This document shows, piece by piece, positions 13,558-39,306 of a stretch of DNA of 64,000 nucleotides. Position 1 is the first letter of the stretch. The number at the start of each line of letters is the position of its first letter. The notes under the pieces were generated by a model. The model ran no database searches. It saw only the letters and a program-made list of their open reading frames with translations, and had not been told where the DNA came from. This stretch comes from Branchiostoma lanceolatum. Its lineage: Eukaryota > Chordata > Leptocardii > Amphioxiformes > Branchiostomatidae. The stretch covers positions 17,519,142 through 17,583,141 of the forward strand of contig NC_089722.1 of assembly GCF_035083965.1 (NCBI RefSeq), written 5' to 3'. Both the position numbers and the translations under genes were made by a program.

Positions 13558-16500
13558 TCAAGCCCTTTTGTCAGGATCTTGGTCTGTCCTCTGTAGTAGA
13601 TCATTGATAGCCGCAATATTTGCCCTGAGTCTGCCCTCAAACACCTTCAGGTCTTCAATGATCTGCTCCTCGGACTGTCCAGGCTTGTTCCCCCCCACGG
13701 TCTGAAGGAAGTCTGACCGGTAAGGCACTGCTTTGATGGCGAGCTAAAGGAAGAAATATCAAAGAATCACTTCACCAGTTAGGGTTAAAAGTTTAAGTCT
13801 TTCCCGCACCACACATGGTGGTGCCTATGGCAGCGCCCATCTCAGATTCGAAGCCTTTAATTGGGCCACACAACTTTGTGCAAGTCACTACAGCAGGGGG
13901 CTCGTCCGCTGGTAGTGATGTGTGTGTGTGTTTAGCTTCCAAAATACTGAGTTTGCGCCACAACCTCTTCACCTTAGGCTTAAAACCATTGCCAACTTAA
14001 ATGCATAAAGGCGCACAGTTCTTGCTTGAAAATCGATTAGCAGCCGAGTCTGCAAGCTTTAGTAAATGTTGTTTTTGGCAGTATCATACTCTTGGGGTTC
14101 TTTCGATCATTGCATGTTTTTTATGTAATGTTAGCAAGTCAACCCTTTTGGTATGTTTTTAGATACAGGATGATAGCATCATAATGATATTAGGCCATGT
14201 TGATTTACTTTAGTATATGAATGACATCCGCACTTACATCAATCAAGGAGGTTATACAACCTACTTGCATCAATTTTCGTCCGTTTAAAAAAAAAAGGAC
14301 TTGAAGTTGTAGACCATACTGTAAACTGTACATTTATGAGAATACAGTCATATGCTGTACATTGCCAAAAAAAATATTTTTCAAAATGGATACTAATGTT
14401 GTAGAATGTCAAAGTCAAAACTGAAAAATCTAAAAATAGTTTTGTTCATCGTTCCTCACCACGTAGATTTCATAGTTCATACTGGAGGCACTTTTTTTGG
14501 TCTTGTATCAGTTTTGGGGTCCGCAGGGGATGTCATCCATATAATCAAATCAACATGGCCATACTTACATTGATGAGTTTTTGCAGCATCCATGGGTGGA
14601 ACTTCTTGATGCTGTCTTTGTACGCCTTTTGGATACAGGGACACAGGTTGTTTCCTTCACTGTCAGAAGCAATGACGTTCTTAACCATTTCATGGATATA
14701 TTCTAAACCCCTGAAAAACAGTACAAAGAAGATACATAATTATCTGATTTACTCAATAGATGGATTGATCGATCGATTGATCAATCAATCCATCAATCTG
14801 GTTCAATACATAGTAAACTAGAAAGACAACATTTGTGAGAGCAAATACAGCATATTTTTCCCATTTCCCTCCCAATGCAAAAAATTGACTGTCCCAAAAT
14901 CACCCCAGTACTGAAAATTCTACCTAAAAGTGGACTACTTGCAAAGTCAAACCAGTCCGAAATGGACCTTGTGTCCCCCCATGCAAGAATGGACTTTCAC
15001 AGGAATTTCCATGCATAATGGACAATTCAGAAAACATCTCTATTAAAAAAAGAACTTTTGTGTAATCACCCAAGTCCAAAATTCAATTTTAAAAAATCCC
15101 CCCACTCAAGAACAGACTTTTCAAGCGGCACTCTCTTGTAAAACGTCCAGTCCAAAATTGCCACGGCCCGAAAACCTAGTAAGATCACCCGGATTCAAAA
15201 TACAGTGATCGCAATTTGACCCTCTTAAAGAATGGACTCTCTCAAATGCAAATTTTTGGTCTTAACTGACCAAAATATCCTGTGGTGTATGCCAAAATTG
15301 CAAATATAAGTTCAGTTAGGCATTTCCATATTGAATTTAAGGACATTAGGTTTGAATACAACTTACAAGGACACATGATTATTCATTTTTGATTGGTTGC
15401 CGAAAAAATTCAATCAATGGGCGTGCCACCTGCAAGTGCGATACATCAGGCCAGATGGGGCTTGGGGTCACTGACCTTTAGGTTGTGTTGTGTTGTGTTG
15501 TTTGGGGTCACTGACCTTTAGGTTGTGTTGTGTTGTTTTGTTACTGCCAGGGAAGCGGACGTTGGGAGCGGACTTAAGCTAACAAGGCTGAAACTTTGAC
15601 CAAATCAGCTGCAATTTGTAGTGGTAGTAATAAGAAGTGACGCTCCATGTCAATGTTTTTTTATCACTAAGGTCATTGATCTTTGTTTTATGTAATGTCC
15701 TCAGTACGTTGTTCCATATCTTTTCGGCATTGTATGACACAGCTTTTAAGTTTTTTTTTTAAATCATTAGTTTCGCGCTGCTAACATTTGTGAATACGGG
15801 CATCCATAGAACTATAATTCTTCTTCTGAGTTGATGTTTATTTGGAAATTACACGGCCACTTTTTCCTGCCATGGCATGTGCATCATACAAAAGAAACAA
15901 AAAACATACATGATTGAGAGCTTCAAAATATCATTTGCACATGATATGAATGCATGCAAGTTGGTCACACCCAGTCAATGGCAGTCATACATGATGCAAT
16001 GACAAAACCATGAAACCAATGCCAGAGGAACATAGTATTCGGGTGGGAGTGCAGTTTTAAAAAGATTCTCTGGGTTGAAAAGTCAGGGCTGTCGACAAAG
16101 TTGCTGGAGGCATTGATATAGAAAATCCGCCCTTTCATACCTGCAAGATCAAGATATCAAACATTCAATGAATGACTTTTTGACTTAGCTTGCTAGAGAT
16201 GCTCACAAACCCTAGCCTGGGTGCCATCCTCTGTAGTAAACGCTGGCTCAAACTTTTTGCTTGCTAAACCTGACGGAGTAAGTGAAAAGATTGAGCCAGC
16301 AGTTACTAAGGTGGATGTTACCTGGGTAACACAAACCCACATAATAGCCAACCAATGACTGGGTTAGCCCGGTAAAATTATACTAAAAACACCCATGGCT
16401 ACTCATACCTTTTCAGCCATAGCAGGGCATCGATTGCATAACCAGGTTTCCCTCCATTCTCTTCCAGCTCCTGTTCCACTATGTCCGTCAGGGTCTTGTA

Positions 16501-19500
16501 CTTTTCCTTGTCAGTCTCATACTTCTTCCTAACTTTCTAAGGAAGACAAGAAACAGAGACGGCTTCACATTCGCTCCTATCGGCGGAATCTTTAACTCTT
16601 TCTGAGAGATCAAATATGAAGACATTGTAAAAAAGTATGTTTCAGGACATCCAATGACAAGAATAGGACAAACTGTAAACAGAATAGCCAAACATTTTTT
16701 CAGAGTAATAGTAGTTAAATATAGTAGTATCAAGTATTTAATTATATTGCTGCACATGGTGCTTTATGTGTTATATATAGGGGGTGCTGAGATCTTTCAT
16801 ATGAATTGTTCAACTTGAAGGTCATAATAAGGCCACACCAATTTAATTTCTTGGTTAACAGATTTTTAATTTTAGAAGAAAAAAAATCATGAAAACAGAA
16901 GGCTGGGGTGAAAACTTGCACCTGACCCTGTTCACTCCCTGATACTGTGTGCACCAAAAAAACATTCCTCTGAGATTCTGTTTTCATATTGTTTTTCCAA
17001 TCTAGCATTCAAATTTTTTTTATTTTATTCCGTTAACCAAGAAAATGAATTGGTGTGGCCTAATGACAAATCACTCTGTCAGATGGAGCCATAAAGAGAT
17101 TTCATTATCTGAACCTGGAGGGACAGAACAAACATAACATGTAATGCCCTTACTCTCCATTGGCCAATCATATTCAAGTTTACTGTATGCAAAACACTCT
17201 CTGTTTGTCCTTTGTCAACATGTGGGTCACAAAAGTTCCTCATTCAAGTTCTTATTGAAATTTTGTTTGTTTGGTGTAACCAGGCTTATCAAAGCGAGCC
17301 TCACTATCATAGACTGATCCTGGCTGTCCATCAGAATTACATGCAGTTCAACCAATGACAGAATGGCAGTTAGCTGTGGTATCAATGAGATGACTAAGAC
17401 ATGTTTGTAAAATATTAGAATTTTATGCTATGTCCTTTAGTTTGTCTCTCTACGTTTTGAAGGAGGTGGGCAGGACTACAGGATCAGTCTATCGGCTCCC
17501 ACTTTGTAAATAAACCAATCAATCAATACAGCTTAAACAATTGGTGCAGACTGATGTCCACAATATGAACAACAAGTCAATCTTGACACAATGGCATTCT
17601 GCCTGATTTAATTGCGCTTATAGCAGCCGCCCCGTAATCGGTCAACCGGGGAGGGGCCATCACAGCCCTGGACAGCTGGAGTTTGGGTTATACAGACTTA
17701 ATGGCACTAATGAAATGGATGACCTAATTGTCAAACTTTAGGTCAGCCCTCTGATTATATATATTTTGCCAAAATGACTAAAATTCAATTATAAGATTAC
17801 GAGTGTCAAGATTTAGGAACATGAGGCTCTAGATCTTAACACATGACTGACCAGTTGCCATAGAAACCACAGAACCCACATCAAACAAAACTATCTGGTC
17901 CCAATCTAAAGATCACAGGGTAAACATTAGATAGAGTGATAAGCCCTAGTAACAATGGTATAAATAGAGCTTAATCCATATCAGATTTAGCCAGCATATA
18001 CATACATGTGCTAACTATATAATATATAGCTTAAAGGAGTATAATTGTGACACTTGACTACCTCTATATTCCCACTGACATCAGCCTTAGCCATCGCAAA
18101 TGTTGTTGGTCCCAACATATCTGAAATGACATGAAAAAATGGACATGAGTCAACAGAAATGAATGTAAGTTGTGATTCATATACATTGTACATGTACTAG
18201 TATATTGTAGCTCCAGGTGTTATTGGTTTAAGTGTTGTACATACATGTAGTCTTGACCTAAATGATGGGTGTTATACATGATACACTTTGTGAAACTGGA
18301 ACCCAGGCTGTGTTGTTAGTGACATGAGTCTTTATGTAATTCAACTGGTGCATGAGAGACAACGTTGGCGTCGTGGTGGTGAAATGGCAGGGTGTCCTGG
18401 GGTCGAATCTGGGTCCCTTACAATACATGCTCCGTTGACGCTGTGCCTTTGGGAAAGGCACTTTAAACGAATGTCCTTGAACTTCACTCAGGTGAAAATG
18501 AGTACCTAGCTTTGGTTAGGGACGATGTATGGAGGTCTCGTATTTGAGGAGAGCCACACCACGGAGGTAAAAATAAAAGAACCCACCACACTTAACGAAA
18601 TGAGTAGGGGATCATCCTGGTGTGAGTGGATCAAATAAATTTGTCTCCGAAATGCAGCATCTACTTTTTACATGTAGTACAAACCTGGTGTGTTATGCCA
18701 TGATGAGGAAGTTTACCGGGTATTCAAATTACAAACAAACAATTGCAATTTACAGTGGAAAGGTGGTGTAGCCGTTGTTTAACTCAATTGATATTCAAAT
18801 TAGTGGATCAAATCATTGATTACTTATGTAAACCAATCTTTAGCGTCTGATTTTTGCCTGCCACTGCGTCACTGTGACCTCATTGTGATTGCTTGTATAC
18901 CATTGTCATTCGCTAGTGGAGGTGGCTCAGTAGACTAATCCAGTATGTAAACTTGCTACAGACTCAGGCAACTTGTGTAGCACATAAGCCTTAATTGATA
19001 ATGATATGCAAATAGGGCGCCATAGTAGTAATTAAGCCAAACAAAATACTAGTAGTAAGGTCTATTATAAAGCTGTTCTCCTGTAGCAAATCATCCGCCC
19101 TTTATTCAGCACCTGAAAGAGTCTGTCAGACTCACAACTGTAGAACGACCTGTCGGACGTGCGTTGTCAGCTACCATGGCAAAATATAAATCACGCACTG
19201 TGAAACAAGCAAACAACAAGGAAATTAAACGGGCCTCTTTGAAACGTTGCAAGTACACAGCAAATTCACGGAAAATACAATTGGTTTATGTAGTCATATC
19301 TGAAGAAGTCTATATCCCCACTCGTCTGGACACTGTGTGGCCTTTTATATAAACCAGGGAGAGTGGAAAAGCTTGTAACGTAATCTGCTGTACAACTGCA
19401 TGTATGCCGCTGAGTCACAGTCATACGAGTATAAACGTATTTATAAAACGTTACTTACCGAAGAAAGGTAACAATCTCAAGCTAGCCAAAAGAAACGGCT

Positions 19501-19567
19501 CGGTCTCCACTTTCCCGTCTTCAGGCACTGACTGGAACTGGTGTTCGTAATCGGTAAAGAACGCCAT
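13558..19567 (-). CDS. GLTP: Glycolipid transfer protein
   Basis: Five exons on the minus strand: 19459-19567 (ATG at 19567), 18062-18120, 16409-16536, 14569-14710 and 13558-13743 (stop at 13558-13560). All have GT-AG junctions with matching phases and give 207 aa (human GLTP is 209). The all-helical GLTP fold is recognisable throughout: PFFDMLGP, KADVSGNIEK, LLWLKRGLEYI, KKFHPWML and VPYRSDFL. The glycolipid headgroup site is complete, with D50, N54, K57, W96 and H137 corresponding to human D48, N52, K55, W96 and H140. The cytosolic protein moves glycosphingolipids between membranes. The C-terminus is acidic and diverged. Introns carry several MITEs and a SINE. The gene is divergent from EZH2. 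Confidence 0.96.
14860..15250. repeat. Low-complexity, imperfectly repetitive stretch in GLTP intron 4
   Basis: Variants of aatggac/agtccaaaat and runs such as tcacccc or tccccccc recur several times at irregular spacing, suggesting a decayed tandem repeat. No coding potential is seen. Limits are approximate. Confidence 0.3.
15465..15542. repeat. Short tandem duplication with TGTTG microsatellite
   Basis: The segment ggggtcactgaccttta followed by a (gttgt)n run occurs twice back to back inside GLTP intron 4. Confidence 0.8.
16213..16330. mobile_element. Foldback MITE, family shared with 22610-22748
   Basis: The halves are inverted copies: tagcctgggtgccatcct and gctggctcaa on the left face ttgagccagc and ggatgttacctggg on the right. 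The same architecture (tagcctgagtaccatcct with its complement) occurs in EZH2 intron 1, so this is a dispersed MITE family. No target duplication was identified. Confidence 0.7.
16831..17060. mobile_element. PIF/Harbinger-like MITE with TAA target duplication
   Basis: Inverted ends ggccacaccaattta (left) and attggtgtggcc (right) are flanked on both sides by TAA (16828-16830 and 17061-17063). The inner ends also match (cttggttaacag / ccgttaaccaag). A second copy in opposite orientation lies at 38688-38858. A three-base TWA duplication with GGC-starting ends suits PIF/Harbinger. No transposase; 230 bp. Confidence 0.75.
17285..17525. mobile_element. Probable small foldback element in GLTP intron 2
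   Basis: atagactgatcctg at about 17310 is the exact complement of caggatcagtctat at about 17480. The right side ends in the repetitive tail caatcaatc. Family and exact limits are unknown. Confidence 0.45.
18360..18650 (+). mobile_element. tRNA-derived SINE copy
   Basis: A tRNA-like head (gtggtggtgaaatggcagg, then a B-box-like ggggtcgaatct) is followed by the family body: ggaaaggcacttt, aggtgaaaatgagtacctag, ggagagccacacc, gagtaggggatc and ggtgtgagtgg. The same blocks in the same order are seen at 38578-39140. Head-only or tail-only relatives occur at 45413, 50160, 60650 and 63935. The copy lies in GLTP intron 1. Confidence 0.75.
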
Positions 19568-20242
19568 AACTATGTCTTAAAGAAGGGCAAACAAGGAGCA
19601 AATCTTCCTGTCTTGTCCAGCGCCTCCACGTCGTCGCAACCTTTGACCTGTATACAAAGATGCAAACCGCTGCAACATGCAGCTTTTTGTATGACATCTA
19701 TGAATTACGCTCCTATAAGGTATTTGTCTCAAAAAAATAATCCAAAGAAATAGATATTTTTACAAGATGATTATTTATTATATTTGAGGAGTCTTTAACC
19801 ATTCTACTGGTAAGTCTGTCTTACGTTGTTTTGATGCGGTGAAAATCCGCGGGAAGTTCGGGGTCAGCACGGGTCAAGTTTCCCCAGGCCATCGTTTTCT
19901 TTCACACGAGAAGAAGTCTTTTGTCCAAGATCATCAGCTTTACGCTCAAAGAAGCTCTGTTTCTTATCAAGCAGCGTCTTGTCCGTTTATAAATCGTGTG
20001 GTGACTCGTGTATGAGACCAGGTGAGTTTTGAATGAAGTTGTGCTTTGTTCCGGTTGCGTTCTGTTGCTGCATGCTGTCCTCAAGAGAATAACGTTAATC
20101 ACATGGTGTTTGTACTGTGTTTTCTTTATGTTCACGCCCAAAGTGCTTCTCTTGGAGAATTTGAGGCAGCATAGTCCAAGGGATTGTATAGACTCGTACT
20201 TTCCGTGCTCCCCTTGGGTGGGTCTGTAACAGTTCTACGTAT
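19568..20242. other. GLTP/EZH2 divergent promoter region with candidate EZH2 5' UTR donor
   Basis: The region holds no clear coding frame. A strong splice donor, gagaccag|gtgagt, falls at 20021/20022. It could close a non-coding first exon of EZH2 that joins the acceptor at 22299/22300, 15 bp before the EZH2 ATG. If so, the two large foldback elements lie in a 5' UTR intron. This is inference from splice-site quality and position. Confidence 0.3.
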
Positions 20243-20251
20243 ACATAGTAC

Positions 20252-20975
20252 TAGCCGTGGCGACTCTTTAGTCGGGTATATTTTGCTGTATGTCTAAAGA
20301 CTCTTTTACATTACCCTCACAAGAGTCGTGGAAAGACCCATTGACAAATCTACACACAATCCATCGGCTGCGCGATAGTTGCTTCCTCGCCAGGTTTCTG
20401 GGTGTCACTAGCTTCCTTGCACCCTAACCTATCATTCCGCACCCGTAGGAATCCCAGATCACCCGTAATATATCCACAGCGCGACCATTTGCGAACAATC
20501 CCCCACGTATCGCTCCCTCAGTTCAACCGCGCGGCCATCTTGTTTGACGTCGGCGATGTTCGGAAGGTTCGGAAGATTTCCGACCGTTTCCGGAAAGCGC
20601 TCGGAACGTCGTCGGGGGATCTTCGCTATCTTTCCGGAAACGGTCGGAAATCTTCCGAACCTTCCGAACATCGCCGACGTCAAACAAGATGGCCGCGCGG
20701 TTGAACTGAGGGAGCGATACGTGGGGGATTGTTCGCAAATGGTCGCGCTGTGGATATATTACGGGTGATCTGGGATTCCTACGGGTGCGGAATGATAGGT
20801 AAGGGTGCAAGGAAGCTAGGGACACCCAGAAACCTGGCGGGGAAGCAACTATCGCGCAGCCGATGGATTGTGTGTAGATTTGTCAATGGGTCTTTCCACG
20901 ACTCTTGTGAGGGTAATGTAAAAGAGTCTTTAGACATACAGCAAAATATACCCGATTAAAGAGTCGCCACGGCTA
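20252..20975. mobile_element. Near-perfect 724-bp foldback DNA transposon with 9-bp target duplication
   Basis: Left arm 20252-20597 and right arm 20630-20975 are both 346 bp and inverted copies with only about four mismatches noticed, separated by a 32-bp loop. The ends read tagccgtggcgac...gtcgccacggcta. acatagtac flanks the element at 20243-20251 and 20976-20984, a clean 9-bp target duplication. Long inverted arms and 9-bp duplications are typical of Mutator-like elements, so that superfamily is favoured. The open frames within simply mirror each other on the two strands and are not genes. Confidence 0.92.
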
Positions 20976-21003
20976 ACATAGTACGATTGTACATGTACAT
21001 TAC

Positions 21004-21860
21004 GGGTAGGGGGAAAACCCTGTATAGGTACCCGTACCTGTATAAGTACCCGTGTAGGTACACCGGTATACCCTTTTGGGGCCCCAACAAGCCATGAAAC
21101 ACGTTTTGACGGCTGCCATATGGGGCACCCAGAACGGCTGTTTTTCTACGGTCTCCACATTGATACAAGATACAAACAGTTGACTATACTCGGTCAGAAA
21201 ATAGCTGAACAATCATATTTTACGATCTTTTGATTTCTATGAAGGACCGACTGGAGTTTTGGAAAATACGGAATTTGCTAAGTTCGTACGGAGCGCCTGT
21301 CAGAACGTGCGAGCACAGATCTCGGAGACCAGTTTCAACTAAACCCGTTCTGAAAAGAAATAGAATAAACACTTAAACTATCAACCTTTCCACTATTCAT
21401 TATCTTCTGATGCAATATTCATGATCTGTTTGGCTGGAGCTGCCAGTAAACCTGCCGTGCTCGGTCTCTGTCTTTAGCGTGAGGCGTTTCCTGTAGGTTT
21501 TCCGATCCGTATTAAACCTTTTCAGAACGGATTTAGTTGAAAGGTCTCCGAGATCGTTGCTCGCACATTCTGACAGGCGCTCCGTACGAACTTCGCAAAT
21601 TCCGTATATTCCAAACCTCCGTCCTTCATAGAAATCAAAAGATTGTTAAATATGATTGTTCAGCTATTTTCTGACCGAGTGTAGTCAACTGTTTGTGTCT
21701 TATCTCAATGTGGAGACCGTAAAAAACAGCCGTTCTGGGTGCCCCATATGGCAGCCGTCATAGCGTGTTTCCTGGCTTGTTGGGGCCCCAAATGGGGTAT
21801 ATCGGTATACCTATACGGGTACGGGTACGGGTATACCTATACAGGGTTTTCCCCTTACCC
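21004..21860. mobile_element. Second foldback DNA transposon, 857 bp, 9-bp target duplication
   Basis: Left arm 21004-21357 and right arm 21518-21860 are inverted copies, visibly more diverged than in the neighbour, around a unique centre of about 160 bp. The ends are gggtaggggg and ccccttaccc. gtacattac at 20995-21003 and 21861-21869 is the target duplication. Subterminal blocks repeat tacccgtac/gtacgggta. It begins 28 bp after the preceding element ends. The same duplication length suggests a related, Mutator-like mechanism. No transposase. Confidence 0.88.
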
Positions 21861-22102
21861 GTACATTACAACAATTTAATAATAGTATGACCATGTGTAC
21901 ATTGCTAAATTGCTTGATCAGTAAGTTACGTAGTAAGTTATGTTACATCCATAATTTGCTATTTTAAGAAGGTTGCATCGACCTATTAAAAAGTGATTAA
22001 GTAAAATGGTCCTCCCTTACTTAGAATAGTGAATCTCCTGACCTGCCGCCAGCACAGACCACACACCCCTCGTGGTGTTCCTCTTATATATATACTAGTA
22101 TT

Positions 22103-37480
<15,378 letters not shown>

Positions 37481-37943
37481 GGAGCTGTCAAACATACACA
37501 AGAAAACAGAGCTCAGCACAAGAAGTTCGGAAACTTAAACTTGATTGATCATGTCTCCGTTATTACTTTATCAATTGTATAGTATTATGTATCATTGGAA
37601 AGTTTATTGTTTATTTGATTTTATTGTTAACAATGATTCCAAATTTGTCATGATCCTATACATTCAAAGGTTGAACACCAGAGCTGACTATGTGAGTGAG
37701 TCGCAAAACGAAAGTGCAGAAATTCCCGTCAACACAGTGTCTGTCTGACGTTGGCTGGTAGATTTCGGCACTTTTTTGGTGACCCACCAACTGTATCAGA
37801 ATAGTGCTCTTTGCACAATTAAGCATGATCATGAACAAATTGCAAATGGAATCATTGTATTAAATGGAAACAAACAAGTTTTCCAATGATGTATAAAGCC
37901 ATGCAATTGATGGAGTATTCATCATCATGATATGATCGACCAA

Positions 37944-37949
37944 AATAAA
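37944..37949 (+). terminator. Probable EZH2 poly(A) signal
   Basis: First AATAAA after the EZH2 stop codon with an unremarkable AT-rich 3' UTR before it. Not proven without transcripts. Confidence 0.5.
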
Positions 37950-38094
37950 GTTTCTGAACCTTTTGCGTTAACTTTACCTTGGACTTTTCGAGAAAAATAG
38001 TCTGAGGTTTTCCACTTCGTGGATGTTGTGTGAAAGAAACATCAGCAGTACTGTATCCTAGATACCCTCCAACATAAGATAGCCTCTAGTAAGT

Positions 38095-38175
38095 TTAACC
38101 TTCTCCCTGCTGCCTAACTCTGTAACCAGTACGGAATTGGGTGCCAAATGGCTACTTCAGAGTGCAAAAGGTTAA
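38095..38175. repeat. 81-bp dispersed repeat, copy 1
   Basis: It starts ttaacctt and ends aaggttaa, with ctgcctaactctgtaacc, gaattgggtgcc and ggctacttcag inside. The same blocks lie in the same order at 42227-42309. TTAA-bounded inverted ends suggest a tiny MITE. Confidence 0.7.
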
Positions 38176-38577
38176 ATAGAATTATGTATCAGAGCATTCC
38201 AAACAGATGATCTTTTCTACAATCGTTCTTCGCAGTACTGTTAACCATACAATTATGTGCTAATCATATACATGAAAGAGATCATAGCATATTTTTTAAG
38301 GTCATAAATGTGAATATACTGTAGCATTTGTCTCTACTAAGCTATATATACTGACAGTACCATTTTACACTTGTAGAAGGTAACATTCATTGTAATGGTG
38401 CGTTTTATAGTGTGCAATTTGTAATACGCTTGTTACATATCAACCAGGTATTCATTGCAAATGTTTTCAAAAGAGAGAAGGAATATTAAAGACTCAAGAC
38501 AAAAGATTGTATTGTTATGTTTGGTCACCTCAGTCCTGTGAGCAAGATACATGAATGTTGGTCCATTAAAGGTTTGG

Positions 38578-39306
38578 TGGTGAGGTGGTCTTGATGTCAG
38601 GGTTGTTAGAATCTAAAGGATCTGGGTTTGAATCCCTAGCAGACCCCAATGTTGTGCCCTTGGCTTTGGAAAGGTACTTAACACTAAGGCCACACCAATT
38701 TACGGATTTAAAAAAAAATGCTAGATTGCACACAGTTTCAGGGAGTGAACAGGGTCAGGTGCCAGTTTTCACCCCAGCCTTCAGAATCTGTTTTCATGAT
38801 GTCCTTGTGCTAAAATAAAAAAAAAATCTGTTAACCAAGAAATTAAATTGGTGTGGCCTAATGTCTTATTTCCTGACTTGACTCATGTGAAAATGACTAC
38901 CTAGCTTCTGTTAGGGACATCCTCTTGGATGTAAAGCTGGAGGTCCTGTCTTTTAGGAGAGCCAAACCTCAAACAGGTTTAAGATGCCTCCATACAAATG
39001 TACTTAACGAAAAGAGTAGGGGCCCTCCCTGGTGTGAGTGGTTCAAACCTTGCAGTCTGGTCTTTGGGTTAACATCTTGTAACGGTGATAGTGCCCAGAC
39101 TCCGAGTGTTATGTCAATCCTTCCACTAAATGTAGTAAATGTCAACAAATAAATAGATAAACAACAGCTTATTCAAAGAGTAGGGGCACTTCCAGTATGA
39201 GTGGTTCAAACCTTACAGTCTGGTCTCTGGGTTTACATCTTGTTACGGTGATAGTCACATGTCAATCTTTCCACTAATGTAGTAAATCTCAGAAGATAAA
39301 TAACAG
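38578..39306 (+). mobile_element. tRNA-derived SINE with nested MITE and duplicated tail
   Basis: The head gtggtgaggtggtcttgatg with B box gggtttgaatccc runs into ggaaaggtacttaacac. It is then interrupted by the Harbinger-like MITE and resumes with tgactcatgtgaaaatgact, ggagagccaaacc and gagtaggggccctccctgg. The tail from about 39010 to 39140 is repeated once more at 39176-39306. Confidence 0.75.
38688..38858. mobile_element. PIF/Harbinger-like MITE nested in a SINE
   Basis: Ends ggccacaccaattta and taaattggtgtggcc with TAA duplications (38685-38687 and 38859-38861). It is inverted relative to the copy at 16831-17060 (171 against 230 bp). It splits the surrounding SINE, so it is younger than that SINE. 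Confidence 0.85.

Noticed and set aside
19164..19352. 62-aa frame in GLTP intron 1
   Set aside because: No similarity, no splice support and no codon bias.
20402..20825. Matching 100-aa frames on both strands
   Set aside because: They are mirror images created by the palindrome and carry no protein signal.
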